The position numbers were made by a program, and so were the translations under genes. This document shows, piece by piece, positions 52,300 through 64,000 of a DNA stretch of 64,000 bases. The notes below the pieces were generated by a model. That model had not been told where the DNA came from and made no database searches. It saw only the letters and a list, made by a program, of their open reading frames with translations. Positions within the stretch are counted from its first letter, which is position 1. Every line of letters starts with the position of its first letter. The stretch comes from Mesodorylaimus sp. YZB2_4 (Eukaryota; Nematoda; Enoplea; Dorylaimida; Dorylaimidae): the NCBI GenBank assembly GCA_030248295.1, contig JASANH010000232.1, positions 124,001-188,000 on the forward strand, written 5' to 3'.

Positions 52300-55200
52300 A
52301 TCTGCATAAATGTGGATGGAATCTAGTCTTACGCGCATCCGTTTACGTCCATAGTCGGTCATGCGACGAAGAATGTAGGCGAATATGACTGGTCTTTTAC
52401 AGCGCCAAAGGGTGGCGCGTTTGGCAAGTCTGCAATTGTGTGGGCGGACATAGTTGGGGCAGATGAAAATTTCTGCGCATTACGAGTAAGTAATCGAACT
52501 TTTCGTTCATGCGTCACGTTGCATCTACGAAATGGCACAGTCAAAGTAAGGTGAATTCAACGAATACTCAAAGCATGAAATCAGGAATTGATCATCTGAG
52601 AGAATGTCGCAACTGTAAAAAAATTTAGAGTATGAAATTTTTGGACGCAAAAAAATTTTTTCGCCCTTCCATGTAAAAATAGACGTCATTCATGAGTATC
52701 CTGCTAATCTATTAACCACATGTTCAGACACCCACAGAAACGGAGGGGCGCGCCTACTGCGCCAGCCATCGAGGCGGGAAAAGTGTTGCTTATCTGCCCT
52801 GTACGTGGGTGGGTCCTTTAAACGTGTACGATGTCAGATTTCGTGATCCCATACAAATAGAGACCGGATGGTGGACAAACAAAGGATGCAGATCAAGGGA
52901 CTAATTTAGGCCTTGTTTGGGCGGGGAGCAAGTTTCCTCCGCTCCGACCAATTTGATCAATGCCTTCATCCATCTGCCTTGGCGTATTGTTTCGTTTGAG
53001 TGTTTCCCTTTGTGGATGCCTGAGGCAATGAAAATGTCTCCTCTGCAAAGATGTAAAATTATACAGAATGACATGTCTGGTGATGGCACAGCATATAATT
53101 TAGTTGGACGAGTTTTCCTACGTAGGCTATTTCGAATGGCTGCACCTAAGTATAGGCGCAGCTTAGGCGTGCTTGGTTGAGCGGAAAGACTCTAGACAAT
53201 CGAATCAAACCTCGCTCAATTTCAAATATGACACAATCCCCAAAGTCTTCGCTTAACTTTTGATTTGAATTTCCCGCACTTGTTTAAGATAATAATGTAT
53301 TGAAATTCTGAAACTGAAAAAGTTGAAAAAATTTTGGGCTGATCCAGGATCGAAACTCCCGCTTCTCGTGCGTGATTTGTGTGACAAGTGCACTTTACAG
53401 TCTCTGTCACCCGACTAATATGAGTCTCTTGTTCGGACTTCTCGCGCTAGTCCAGTAGACGAAGACTGTGGGATACAGTTGATACGTGAAGTTCTTATTC
53501 AGTGATGTTGCTTTGAGTAAGTTGCTGTGTATACTGTAATTGTACTGGTATAAATGCATAAGACGATACAATTTTGTTTTGCTTTTGCCGATACTGAAAG
53601 CACAGAAAAAGTCGCTGCAAAGTTGCTGCCCAGACGTAGTCCAATGAAAATCAACTCCAGAATATGATTCTCTCTCAGCAGAGATGCACATACTGAAAGG
53701 ACGAACTAAAAAAGACAGCCTTGTAGAATGTACGATCAAGGGATAATGGCGTTTTTATAAAAAAATTCTTTGTTTGACTGTGATCTTTCCCCCACTGACG
53801 CCAAAACTTAGAAGATGAAATTATAAGCCAGCTGATAGCAAAATCATCCGGCTCTGTGCATACAGTATACACAGCTCGAGCATGCATCCTGTGGCAAATT
53901 GTCACACGCAGTTTTACTTGATCAAGAAGCGGCATATTGAATATGATGGCAATTTTCCCACCGCCCTGAATACAAGTGCTCGCACTGTCTTACGTGACCG
54001 GCTGTTATGCTTGATAAATTTGAGTCTTATCTGACTTGCGGGGCTCCTCCAACCACTAAATACGGGTCTGTAGCACTTTTCGCCATAAATTACTCTAGTC
54101 ATTTTAAAACGCTAGCTGTAAAAATACGGTGGCCATGCCTTGTCGTTTATATCAACATCATTTGTATGTCAACATACAGGGAAACATCCAGTTAGTACAC
54201 ACGCAAAATGTTGATGCCCATTCTTCTCTACAGAAGGTTCTGCAAGAGAGCCAGCGAATAGATGCACTTAATTTTTTCTTGATTTCAACACAAAGCATCA
54301 TTTGATATGATTTCCATGCACTTTAAAAAACCAAAGTCGAAAGTAAAACTTGTGAAAATTGTTCCATAATTTGGGTGCTACTGCTCTTTCATTAGGTGCA
54401 ATGGTAATCAAGAAACTTTAACTTGCGGAAGAGTATTTGAAGGCGTGGAAAAATCGGTTTAGAAGGTGGGGATGTGATTTTAAAAAAACAACTGATATCA
54501 GTATCTGGTCTTTACATTGTCATAAAGATGCCAGAAAAAATTTTTTGCGGCTGCTTGAAGCCCAGGTCCGACATCAGGTACCCGACCCTTACCCGAACCC
54601 GAAAACCTGACCCGAAAAGTCGGGTTCGGGTCGGGTCGGGTTTTGATTTAGGAGCCCAAAAACCCGACTATTATGACTCACAAATGGACCAAAATGTCTC
54701 GTTACAGATTGGCTTCTCAAACTGCTTATAGCCCACATTTTAAGCGGTATTTGGATAAAATTAACATGGTAATACAGAAGATATATCTTCAGCATGAAAA
54801 TTGAATATCTTAGTCAAAAATTCTGAGAAAAGGAGTCAGAAAAAAGTCGGGTCGGGTCGGGTTAGGCAAAAATTTCTCAGGTCGGGTTGGGTTTGGACTT
54901 TGGATTTTAGGTCTCGGGTCGGGTTCACTTTCCTTAACCCGATTTCGAACCTGGCTTAAAAGCGGCACATTCAGGAAAGCATTTCTCAGCAACGCTGAAT
55001 GACACTGCACAATGGGCTTGCCAGCTTTTTGAAGCCCTGCTTACCGATCGTTCACGATATGGACTTCATGGCGTTTTCCTTTCATCGGGACAATGCCTCG
55101 GCACAGACAAGATTGAAAGGCCATACGTTCAAGTGCTTCCTAACCTCTTCTAGTCTGTGTGACCGTTACCTGTTTACAGATTTTGAAAATCAGTGTGCCA

Positions 55201-56070
55201 GAATTATGTATGACGGAAAACAAAATTTCTAAAATAAACAATGTTTTGAAGGAAAGGTACTCGAAAATATGTTCTAGAAGTTTCACAAACTGCGAGCAAA
55301 TGCACGAGTGAATTGGTGTTGATATGATGCGCCGTGAAAACGCAAGTGATCGCTGCTTTGAAATTGTCACTGCTTGGGTGAACGAAAACACTTTCAGCAT
55401 GACTCCGTGGTCCATACTCCGTAAATTGATTAGAGCCACATGGGCCCACAAGGAAACCATTTACGCGCCACAATGTCTCCACATGCGAGGATTATGTTCT
55501 TGCTACCACGTGGATTGCACGGATATTAGATCCACAATGCTTCTACAATCCACAATGTGTCCACGCAGTCCACGTGGACCAACTAGAACCCAGGATCCAC
55601 ATGGGCACCTGGGTCTCATTGTTTTCTGCCCAGGATTAAGAACATGGGTTGTCTCGCTCAGCAAATAAAAAAAACATGGTCTGATTCTGGGGAATGTGTT
55701 GGCTAAGGCGTCAGCGGGTGTGAGCAAACTTCATGTGATAAAATGGGTGTGTGCTGGCGGCACACGCCTCTTTATGTCTTATCTTGATATTACTAATCCT
55801 CATATTATTTGGGGATAAAGCAAAGCAGATCCTCTTCTTGTTCAAATTTGCAAGACTGAGTTTTATTATCGAATATTTGGGATTTGTTAATCCACTTTTT
55901 CCGTGCATCAGCCCACAAACCACACCCTCCAAGTCGATAAGTCATCTTCAGTTTTTAAATACATTCCTACGTTTTTTCTTATCTTTCTTGACGTATTTGG
56001 CGGCAAAGTAATAAAACCCCGCCACTGTAAACCGTATCTCGTTTTTCGTCGATCAAATTTTATACTCTTC
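52300..56070. other. Gene-poor region with short repeats
   Basis: No supported gene. Contents seen: a weak tRNA-like pair of boxes at 53165-53215 (plus) and another at 53335-53415 (minus, B box GAGTTTCGATCC), and TCGGGT-type repeats at 54580-54950. The minus-strand open frame at 55908-56261 overlaps the hormone gene promoter and has no domain. Confidence 0.5.
54580..54950. repeat. Degenerate TCGGGT / ACCCGA repeats in inverted arrangement
   Basis: Blocks of ACCCGA-type units (54585-54615) and TCGGGT units (54618-54640, 54847-54925) with spacers between them. Arms of opposite polarity could fold back. Possibly the ends of an old non-autonomous transposon. Confidence 0.6.
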
Positions 56071-56074
56071 ATGG

Positions 56075-56083
56075 TATATAAAG
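56075..56083 (+). promoter_or_regulatory. TATA box of the glycoprotein hormone gene
   Basis: TATATAAAG. About 85 bp downstream a strong donor (GAAC|GTAAGT at 56167/56168) pairs with an acceptor (TTTCTTGTTTCAG at 56432), so a non-coding first exon of about 60 bp is likely. Confidence 0.55.
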
Positions 56084-56478
56084 CGTGCCAGCATTGGTCC
56101 TCGCCAAATCGAGTCGCTATCTGTCCGATGTGCAGTACGTCCGTCGCCTGCTCGCTTCTTTTTGAACGTAAGTTAGTCGGAATGTGGTTTATCACTGTGT
56201 ACTCCAAACATTGCTGGATGGCCGTATCAGGCTGTTCGGGGGATGATAACGTTTTAGCCACCTCTTGAAAGCTTGTCTACGTGGCGACCGCAGGAAGGAA
56301 GGGTGGTGCTGAGGTGTAGTCGATTCTAAGAGGGCGATTCGGGGCCCATTTTAGGCGGGGCTACTTGGGAGTGGGCTTTATCGCTCACCTGATGTAACTT
56401 AATTTAATCTAGCATCTGTTTTCTTGTTTCAGAAGATTTACTACGGTGAAATTCAAAATTTTGATTTTTTTTGCCGCC

Positions 56479-57237
56479 ATGAACTTGTTCAATTTGACAG
56501 TATTACTGATTTGGTCCATCTGTTGCCATGCCTTTCCCAGTGGCCATTCCGACGAGTCACCAGCGAATCCTGATTTGGACGCTTTTGGTGTTCCGATCGT
56601 TTGTGTCGTCCGAGACTTTAATTTCACTGCAACAGTGACTGACGAGAATGGAAAAAAATGCAAGGGCATCGTCCACACAAAAGCTTGTTTTGGTTCGTGC
56701 GAATCATTTGAGGTAAGATGCCATTTTTTGATACCTGATCGAAAAAAACATGTACTTTTTTATTTTAGGTTGGTACATTCCAATATCCTTGGATCGTTCG
56801 TGTACAACCAGTTTGCAATTACGCCGAAATCGTGACACGTGTTGTCCGTTTACGCGATTGCGAACCTGGAGCCGATCGAGACGCAGCGTTTTATCGTTTT
56901 CCAGAAGCCAAAAGTTGTGCATGCCAGACGTAAGTCTAAATAGACACCATATTTTGAACTCTGTTTTTGGCTGCTTTTTCAAGCACAAAGAACTTGATTT
57001 AGTAAAAGTTTGCTTCTTGATTGTAGATGCGATAAAAAGCGTCAAGTTTGCGAGCCAGTGCCCACGATTGATACATCGGATTCTGACGAGAACGATGTGT
57101 CTGACACGGATAACCAACCGTCATCGATGCAGTCAGATTCACCTTCAAACTATGACCACTTTAATAATCGACCATCGTTCCGATCCGAGCTGATACTTAG
57201 CACTTTGATGACTGGTCGTCGTCGTCGGCGGTACTGA
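56479..57237 (+). CDS. gplb-1: Glycoprotein hormone beta5-like (thyrostimulin beta) subunit, 3 coding exons, 201 aa
   Basis: Exons 56479-56712, 56769-56929 and 57027-57237, phases 0 and 2, 202 codons. The ATG sits in a strong context (GCCGCCATG) and begins a signal peptide (MNLFNLTVLLIWSICCHAFP). The mature protein has ten cysteines, including the knot motifs CFGSC and CAC and the family stretch PWIVRVQPVCNYAEI followed by RLRDCEPG, as in GPB5. GPB5 pairs with GPA2 to act on a leucine-rich-repeat GPCR; the C. elegans member is GPLB-1. One N-glycosylation site (NFT) is present. An unusual tail of about 55 residues, acidic and Ser/Asn-rich and ending RRRRRY, follows the last cysteine. No GPA2 partner lies in the window. 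Confidence 0.87.
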
Positions 57238-60200
57238 TCGCATGATTGTTCAATGAATAATCAAAGTGTTTTTTTTAATTTCGCTGTTAGCATGTTTGTG
57301 TCTGTACATATTATCTGATCGCCGTGATCTCCAAAAACTTATATCGCCCCCCAGCCGAGGAGTGTGTTTGCGAACTTGTATAGTATGCGCAAGTTACCTC
57401 TGACCTTCGACACTTTATCTAAATCCTGCTGGGAGAGGAATGATAAAAGAATATGGTAATTCAGCAAAAAACAAGATTTGTAGAATTAATCGATAGTAGA
57501 GCGTGATTGAGCCAGCATTTTGCCGAGGATTATTGCGGGTTCTGCGCCCACGTAAATGCCTTTCTTTATTTTGTTTGTTGTACTAGAGCCCGAATGATTG
57601 TTTTACGAGTCATTCGGTGAGTGCAGGAGGTGAGTCAAGCGGAAAAAAGCTGCGCTCGGGACAGGAAATAACCAGAAAGTCGTTTGGTACGGAAGGTTTC
57701 AAACGGGAAGTTCTGCAGTACAGGTACATTCCATTGTTAAAATTCTTCGTCGGCAAATAGTCCTTTTGTAAATCCATCAAATGTTTGACAGTGTGGAAAC
57801 TTACTAAATACCTGAAGATTAATAAAACTATATTTTGCATAGAAGCAGCACACTTTCTCAAGATGAGTATAGCGAGAAATAGAATACCTAAGTGACTTAT
57901 CAGTGGATACAAAATGTTAGGCCTGCTGCCAAAAATGCCCGCGAGTGAGCATCAGATCAAACATTTGGCAGCAAGCATCGCAGATATTTATTGCCAAGTG
58001 GCACGCACACACACAGGATGCCCGTGGAATGAAAGCCGAAAAAAGGAGAGATACGCGAGCAAACTGAAGGATTACGTTGTCGCCTAATCTTGTTTGTTGA
58101 CGAAAGTGCATATTGTTACAAACATATAGCTTAGAATATGTTAGTATGATCACACACTGGACACAAAACTTACTGCGTGAATGGCATTTCGTATAACTAC
58201 GGGACAGTCAGATGCACCTTCATTAGACTACTGTTAGGCTGGCCTCCCTTCAAACTCACCCCCATACCTGTTTTGCAGGATGCACTTGGATTGTCTCGCT
58301 CCTCTTTTTCGTGGGTGGGGCATCTGAAATGTCTGCCTGCATGATACCACGATGATGCCTGCCTGCATGGCGAACATTGGTTAACAGTATTTTTGACCGT
58401 GCGGCATCCACTTACACGCACATATAGTACAGCGAACGCAATATACAGTATCTAACGACCTAGGCTGGTCCCTTGCCTGTTTCAACAATCCTATATAACT
58501 AATTTCTGACGAAATATCCATGGAAACGCGGTAGCGTCCCCCATGTAGTACATGTGCCACACCAACAACAATATCTCAACAGCCTGATATCGTAAGGCAA
58601 TGAAATTATGTTTCTTAGCGTAACTTTACACTAGATTGAGTTCTTTCGAAGGAATTTCCAAAATCTCAATCCGGTTGGGCTCCACTGATACTAGGGGTGC
58701 GAGGGCGAAAATCCCGACCTGGTTTTTTTATTTTTGCTATAATTTGCGAACCGTGGGGCCAAAGAGATGAAATTCGGTTTAGATATGAGGGACTAGTTGA
58801 GGAAAGTGTGTACCAAAAATCTTTTCAAAATCTTCACTGGTTATTCTTCTATGGGCAGAAACGTGCTTGCGTTATATATGTATGTATGTATGGACCCGAT
58901 AGATCACAAGACCGATCTGGAGCTGCGTGAGAGCGGGGGATCTAGCTATATGCTCAAACGACAGAGTAACATCCCTGCTGGTGCCTTTTGGCATTTATTT
59001 TGACCGTATTGCCCCAAATTGCTGTAGGATGCTCAGAAGAGGGTAAAAGCCGTCTGGAGAGGCGCGGGGCAACTTTTTATGGCTTAATCGAGTCAGGAAG
59101 GTGCGGGGAGCTATTCCTAACCAAAAAATTGTCACTTGTTACAAAAGTAAGAAGTTTTGGTTTTTGTTGGGGGTTCATTTGAATAGAAAAACTCAAAAAA
59201 TTCGGAAACGCAGAAAACTTCTGCAGGATATGACTTGGTGGCTCATCGAAGATACAGGGTCATAGGACTCATGGAATTTCTGTTATATCAATATATATAT
59301 GAACGACAAATTCATCTCTAGTTTTCAGAATGGCGGGAAATTCAAAATGTTGGATTCAACACTTGCACATTTTGAAAGCTGTCTCTGCACAAGAATGACG
59401 ATGACAGCTATACTTGAAAAATGAAACGATACTTTACACCTTTTAAATTCAAGGCGCGAAATACAAATTAAAGAATCGACTCCAAAAACGTTGTTTATAC
59501 AGAAAAGGCGTAATATGAAGAGTGACTGACAATAACAGCGGGCGTTAGAGGGACCGCTTTACGGAGGCTCGCATCTTTCCCTCATACTTTTGCGAATACA
59601 ATATTCAGTGGATACAAGGGAGAGTGAGTCTAAAATCATGTGCATCGAAATCATGGAAAAAAAGAAGTAAAAGCATGAGACTCACAAGACTACGTAGTAG
59701 CATCGAGCAACATTTTATTGGGGGAATTAAAAATCAAGCTAAAAAAAATCACTTTTGACCGCCACAAAAGTTGTCATGTCTTGAAAAAGAGTGATATGTT
59801 TAAAAAAAGCGTTCTTCCTCCGCGTTGTTATTTCAAAAACTTGGCAATAAAAAGGCGAAAATGCAAGTTATAATTAAGGATAGAGTATGCACTGAAAACG
59901 AGGTTAAAATGTTAATGCCGTGAATGGCAGCGTGAAAAAATTGACTTGAGATAATGCAGCAACTTTTTTAATAAAATTGCGGCGGGAAATTTGGTGTTTT
60001 GAATACTGCTTGTCACTCATCATCTAATTTGACTCGGGCTCAACATGTTGGAAGTCAATGAGACTGAAATAAAAGGGATCCTCATGACATACAGAACTGA
60101 CCTGACGTTTGCTGAACTCACGATCAGTCAACAGTGTAACACCTCGTCTGGAGGAAAGGTAGCACTTCCCAGAAATACTAGTACACGTCAAAACGAGTGC

Positions 60201-61866
60201 CTAAACTTAGCTAAGCCAGAAAGAGAGATTTAGTGGAGGACTCGTTATGGTTGTCGAGCGACAAAACAATGGCCACTGCTTTTAATCTCTTGCGCATGCG
60301 GTAGAAGCAAATTTTGTAGCATGGTTCTACTTGCACTGGCGATTTCATGTGCTCGAACGCGGCCAGTCCTCGAGGGGGTATATTAGGTGGGTGGAGAAGA
60401 GTCAGGACTGAAAAAGGAGTGGAATTAGCCAAAAATTCATGAAATGAAACTGGGAAAGGTAGTACATGTGGTCTGATGCACCTTCGGAGCAGGCCAGTCC
60501 AGGAGAAACAGTATCCCCACATGTGATTCGACCCCTTCCCCCTGATGGCCAGAAGCCGCGGCGCTCATTGTCATTTGGTCAAGGCATTGCCTGGGAGCAA
60601 CACTGAGCCAGAGGGAGCAGTTCTATTCCGGCTGGGAGAGGGTTGGTCTTCAGCCGCAATTCAGTAAGTCTCTCAATCCTTGCATAGTCACAGTTAGCTT
60701 GGCACAGTTTGCTTGGCACAGCTGCAAACCTGTCGGCTGCGAGGTCAACTATGGCCGTCCGAGAACTTGGTGAAGTTGTCTCTGCGCCTTGCACCCCTGG
60801 CGGTGGTGACTCACCCATCATCCCTTCGAGGTCGATAAACGAGGAGAGGCCTTATGGGGCAGGACTAACGAATCTGGGTCCCTTCAAGGGCACAGGCTGG
60901 GTATGGTTACCCGGGTAACCACCGACATTGCGGGGTTGCGACTTAAACGCAACCCTGCCCGGCATGCATCCTGGATGGACCGTAGTCGATGGCAAGATTG
61001 GGTCAACAACAAGACCCCTAGCCCGCGGGTGAAGGGCCAAAAATCGACCCTCCGCTGGACCGTTTGCACAAAGACCCAGTTCGGGCTAAAGGGCTTGTTC
61101 ATTAACAGGAGCCTGTTCCGCTTTCTGTACAAATTTTTTCCATATGCGCAAGGCGCTTGTCCGCCTAACGGGCCCGTTCACAGATCCGTTCATAAACAGG
61201 TGCTGCAGACCGTCTGTTCGCGGCCTTGTTCGATAAATCTTTTGAGCTCCCAAGCGATTTTTTACGATTCAAGAGAAGAAAAGAGGGAATGGCCAAATTA
61301 AACACTGTTGTAGCTTTTCACAGGAAAAATTAAAGGTTTTAGATTTTCGGTGCAAAGACTTTTTTGCCAATTCTGCAAAATGGCCAATGATTTATTGAAA
61401 TCCACCAGTTTTAAGTCACACATGTTACCAGTACACATCATTCGTGCCATCCATAGTACCGATGACCAAACATGAATTAGAAAAGTTGAAATGACATAGA
61501 CAGCGTTCGCAGCTCACTCTTTCTGCTAATTCTACTGTATTTTGCAAATCAGCTTCCTCGTTCTTTTCCATTCCGCCAAAACTGTTTAGTATTTCGCTTG
61601 TGTTCCGAATGGCAGATTTCCTTCTCGTTCAACAATGGCGGACGTTTATTCTGAGCATTCCACATCCTGAAACTATCATGAGGTCATACAGTAGCTAGAA
61701 AAAAAATTGTTTCACAAATGACGCATGGTATGAAAACAAAATTGCCAAAGATTTATGCTTCATATACCCAATACCGTTTAAAATTGCCACTCTCGCGCCT
61801 TGGTTTCACAGCTTCTCGGGTCCAATACGACGTCGTATGCTAGGGGGAGGGGTCAAGCACAGTACG

Positions 61867-62193
61867 ATGCAATGGCTGGTCTAAGTTTGAACTGCTGCTT
61901 TCGCAGGCTGGTTGGTTGGTTACAGCTTATCTGGGCAGCAGTCACCAGACAGGAAGTGGTTTAGAAGAGGATACCGAACCAGAGCGAAGCCTTGTGCCCC
62001 AAGGACTTCAGACCATACACTGAATGTTTCTTGTTGCTATAGCTCGCATGTAATCATCATGCTTCGCAAAAGGCTTCGCTGGTCGGTACCCTCTTCTAAA
62101 CCACTCCCCGTCTGGTGACTGCTGCACAGATAAGCTGTAACCAACCAACCAGCCTGCGAAAGCAGCAGTTCAAACTTAGACTAGCCATTGCAT
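61867..62193. mobile_element. Long terminal inverted-repeat (foldback/MITE-like) element
   Basis: The left arm from 61867 (ATGCAATGGCT...) and the right arm ending at 62193 (...AGCCATTGCAT) are near-perfect inverse complements over about 120 bp, with a loop of about 75 bp (roughly 61994-62067). There is no coding capacity. Transcripts would form a long hairpin. Confidence 0.85.
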
Positions 62194-62330
62194 CTCCTGC
62201 ATACTAGGCGCGTGGACGCGTGCGGGCGTGCGAGCGCGCGTGCGTGAACCAAAATTCAGGTTATACTTCACGCGTGAAAGCTGGCGTAGCCGCGTGCGTG
62301 AAGATGGCGCGTGCAACGGCCAAGGCCACT

Positions 62331-62573
62331 CGGCACTAACGAGCAGGATGTGTTTCCAACCTGAAACTTGCTCTATTCGTTTCTTTGTGTATTTTTGCGT
62401 GTCTTATCACTTTCTATCTAATCCTAGGCTTAGGCTTAGGCTTAGGCTTAGGCTTATCGTTAGTCTGGCGCTTCCTTGTTTGCAGATTCGTCTGACTAAA
62501 AAATGCGTGTCTCCGTTAGCCGTATCTTCTAAAGCGTGCGGGGATAGTAAACACATCCTGCTCGTTAGTGCCG
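62331..62573. repeat. Inverted repeat enclosing a telomere-like array
   Basis: A perfect 25-bp inverted repeat, 62331-62355 (CGGCACTAACGAGCAGG...) and 62549-62573. The loop of about 190 bp contains the TTAGGC array. The arms may extend imperfectly outwards through GGCCAAGG. Confidence 0.85.
62424..62456 (+). repeat. Interstitial (TTAGGC)n telomere-type repeat
   Basis: Four exact TTAGGC units preceded by CTAGGC and followed by TTA. TTAGGC is the telomere repeat of C. elegans and many other nematodes. At about 33 bp it is an interstitial relic, not a chromosome end. Confidence 0.9.
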
Positions 62574-62999
62574 CGTGCCAAGGGCAGTATGCAGGAGCGG
62601 CCAAGGCACGAGAGCGGCAATTTTAAACGGTCGTGGGGATATCGAGCATAAATCTTTGTCAATTTTGTTCACAGTCACGAAATAGACCGCACACAAAACC
62701 TTGCTCGGGACATTATATCGCAAGACCTTTGACTGACATATTATACTTATCGTTAGAAGTCAGACGTAATGCTGAATGATAATTCAGGTGGTTTTCAAGA
62801 AGTTCTAAAAAGCATTGGACTGATTTTCAGAGAAATTTTTGATCAGGAATCTTGTTTTAATACTGCGTGAAAAGAACTAAAATAGAAATAGTTGCAACAG
62901 TACTGGTACTCTTACGAGTGTTGCTTCGATTCCCGCTTGTCGCTTATTTTTTTTTACTTCAAGTTTTTGTGGGCCGAAGCACGTTTTGCTTATAGTCGG

Positions 63000-63255
63000 C
63001 CGGCGGGTGGGCTGTGAGCCCTGCCAGGTGCTTGACAGCCAAGACTGCTTATTTATTTGGCTTTCGTCTCTCCACTCCGAGCACCTCTAGGGTCGCCCGC
63101 AGCCTGGCGTGCAAGGTCAGCGAGGGTTTATACTGTACTTCGCTAACCGACCTCTATCACGGGATCGAACCTGGAACTAGCCCAGCCACTCGCTCCCAGG
63201 CAATACGGAAAGGCGAATGCCGAACCGCTGCACCACCGCGACCGCACTCGGGGCT
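63000..63255 (-). repeat. tRNA-derived SINE, copy B
   Basis: The minus strand starts GGTCGCGGTGGTGCAGCGG (A box) and has the B box AGGTTCGATCCCG about 60 bp later, followed by a body shared with 33720-34003. No tRNA acceptor stem. Confidence 0.78.
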
Positions 63256-64000
63256 TATAGTATTTATTCTGTTCCTGTTCCATGATCCTGATTTGGCCGG
63301 GCAGCCGATCTTCTTGCTCAAATTGTCGAGTAAAGCAGCTGCGTCTCAAGCTTCATGCAGCCTATTTCAAGCCCTCAAATTTCTATCTCCCCTCCCCTAT
63401 GATACGAAAAGTTGGTGAGTCCTGTGCAGGGCAGGAAGGGGAAGGGCACCAGATATAAAGCAATTAAACGATTGCCGGGGCAAATTTGAAACTCCAGATA
63501 GATCCTCCAGTCATGGAGTCATATTTTTTATTTTCTACCAACTCATTTTATCAATATGAGGTCACTTCGGGGTCTGTTCATAATTCGCTCATACTGACAT
63601 TAATCAAGCGCATCAAGCGCAAGCGCAGGGTGTCTTGTCGAGCGAGGGGCCATATGTCCGTAAAGGAGCACAGCTGTGCTCCTTCATTTGTTAATTTCGG
63701 AATTTCATGACGTTTTGTCATAAGCAGCTAAACCTGCGGTCGAAATCACTTTTACCGTGATCAATGGCTGCTAGACCCGCGTTCACAGTTTGAAAATTAT
63801 CACGATTCTGAACGAATTTTTCATAATCACTTAAATATCATAGAGTCATGTTTATCATTTTGAGAGCTATTGCTTTTTTATTGCAGTCTCGAATTCTGTG
63901 AACGACTGTGGAAGTTTAACATTTTGAAGCAACATGCAACGAGACCTTTACAAACATATGACACAATTAACATCATGTAGTTTCACAGCAGAAAAACATA

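Larger units (their letters stand above)
57238..64000. other. Gene-poor 6.8-kb end of the window
   Basis: No supported gene on either strand; the longest open frames (for example 60903-61301 plus) lack domains, signal peptides or splice logic. Recognisable contents are a long inverted-repeat element (61867-62193), a second foldback with TTAGGC units (62331-62573) and a SINE (63000-63255). Confidence 0.5.

Noticed and set aside
55903..56268. About 120-aa frames on both strands before the hormone gene
   Set aside because: They overlap the TATA box and non-coding first exon of the hormone gene and show no domain or signal peptide.
62424..62456. Chromosome end
   Set aside because: Only about 33 bp of TTAGGC, flanked on both sides by ordinary sequence.

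Overview
This is a eukaryotic nuclear window, most likely from a nematode of undetermined species. Genes are split by many introns with GTAAGT/GTGAGT donors and TTTTCAG-type acceptors, often only 50-100 bp long. Three genes resemble nematode rol-3, mlt-11 and gplb-1, and there is a short interstitial array of TTAGGC, the nematode telomere repeat. Exon structures were rebuilt by hand from splice signals, intron phase and protein family patterns. No database search was possible.

Layout. At 0.6-16.1 kb (+) lies a complete ROS1/Sevenless/ROL-3-type receptor tyrosine kinase in 37 exons. Convergent to it, at 32.4-16.7 kb (-), is a secreted protein of about 3,380 residues in 23 exons. It carries nine Kunitz-type modules plus thyroglobulin-1, WAP, antistasin-like and lustrin-type cysteine modules, joined by mucin-like, Ala/Pro-rich and Gly/Tyr-rich linkers. 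This is the MLT-11 type of cuticle/moulting protein. Upstream on the same strand (42.9-39.3 kb) sits a shorter four-exon paralogue. A tRNA-Lys(UUU) lies in an intron of the large gene.

The rest is looser. There is a small secreted 8-Cys peptide gene with a defensin-like (CS-alpha-beta) cysteine pattern (35.1 kb, +). A LINE remnant lies at 37.6-38.4 kb (-), and a three-finger C2H2 protein with a CtBP motif at 45.8-44.8 kb (-). Two related small secreted-protein genes (47.7-47.2 and 52.2-51.6 kb, -) share the motif AQWVPxFSQW and a promoter layout; I recognise no family for them. A glycoprotein-hormone beta5-like gene lies at 56.1-57.2 kb (+). The last 7 kb is gene-poor and holds a tRNA-derived SINE, an inverted-repeat element and the TTAGGC array.

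Functional reading (inference). The receptor kinase and the large Kunitz protein are both of types tied to cuticle formation and moulting in C. elegans, and they sit tail to tail 568 bp apart. The best candidates for undescribed biology are the AQWVPxFSQW pair and the unnamed repeat modules inside the two large secreted proteins.
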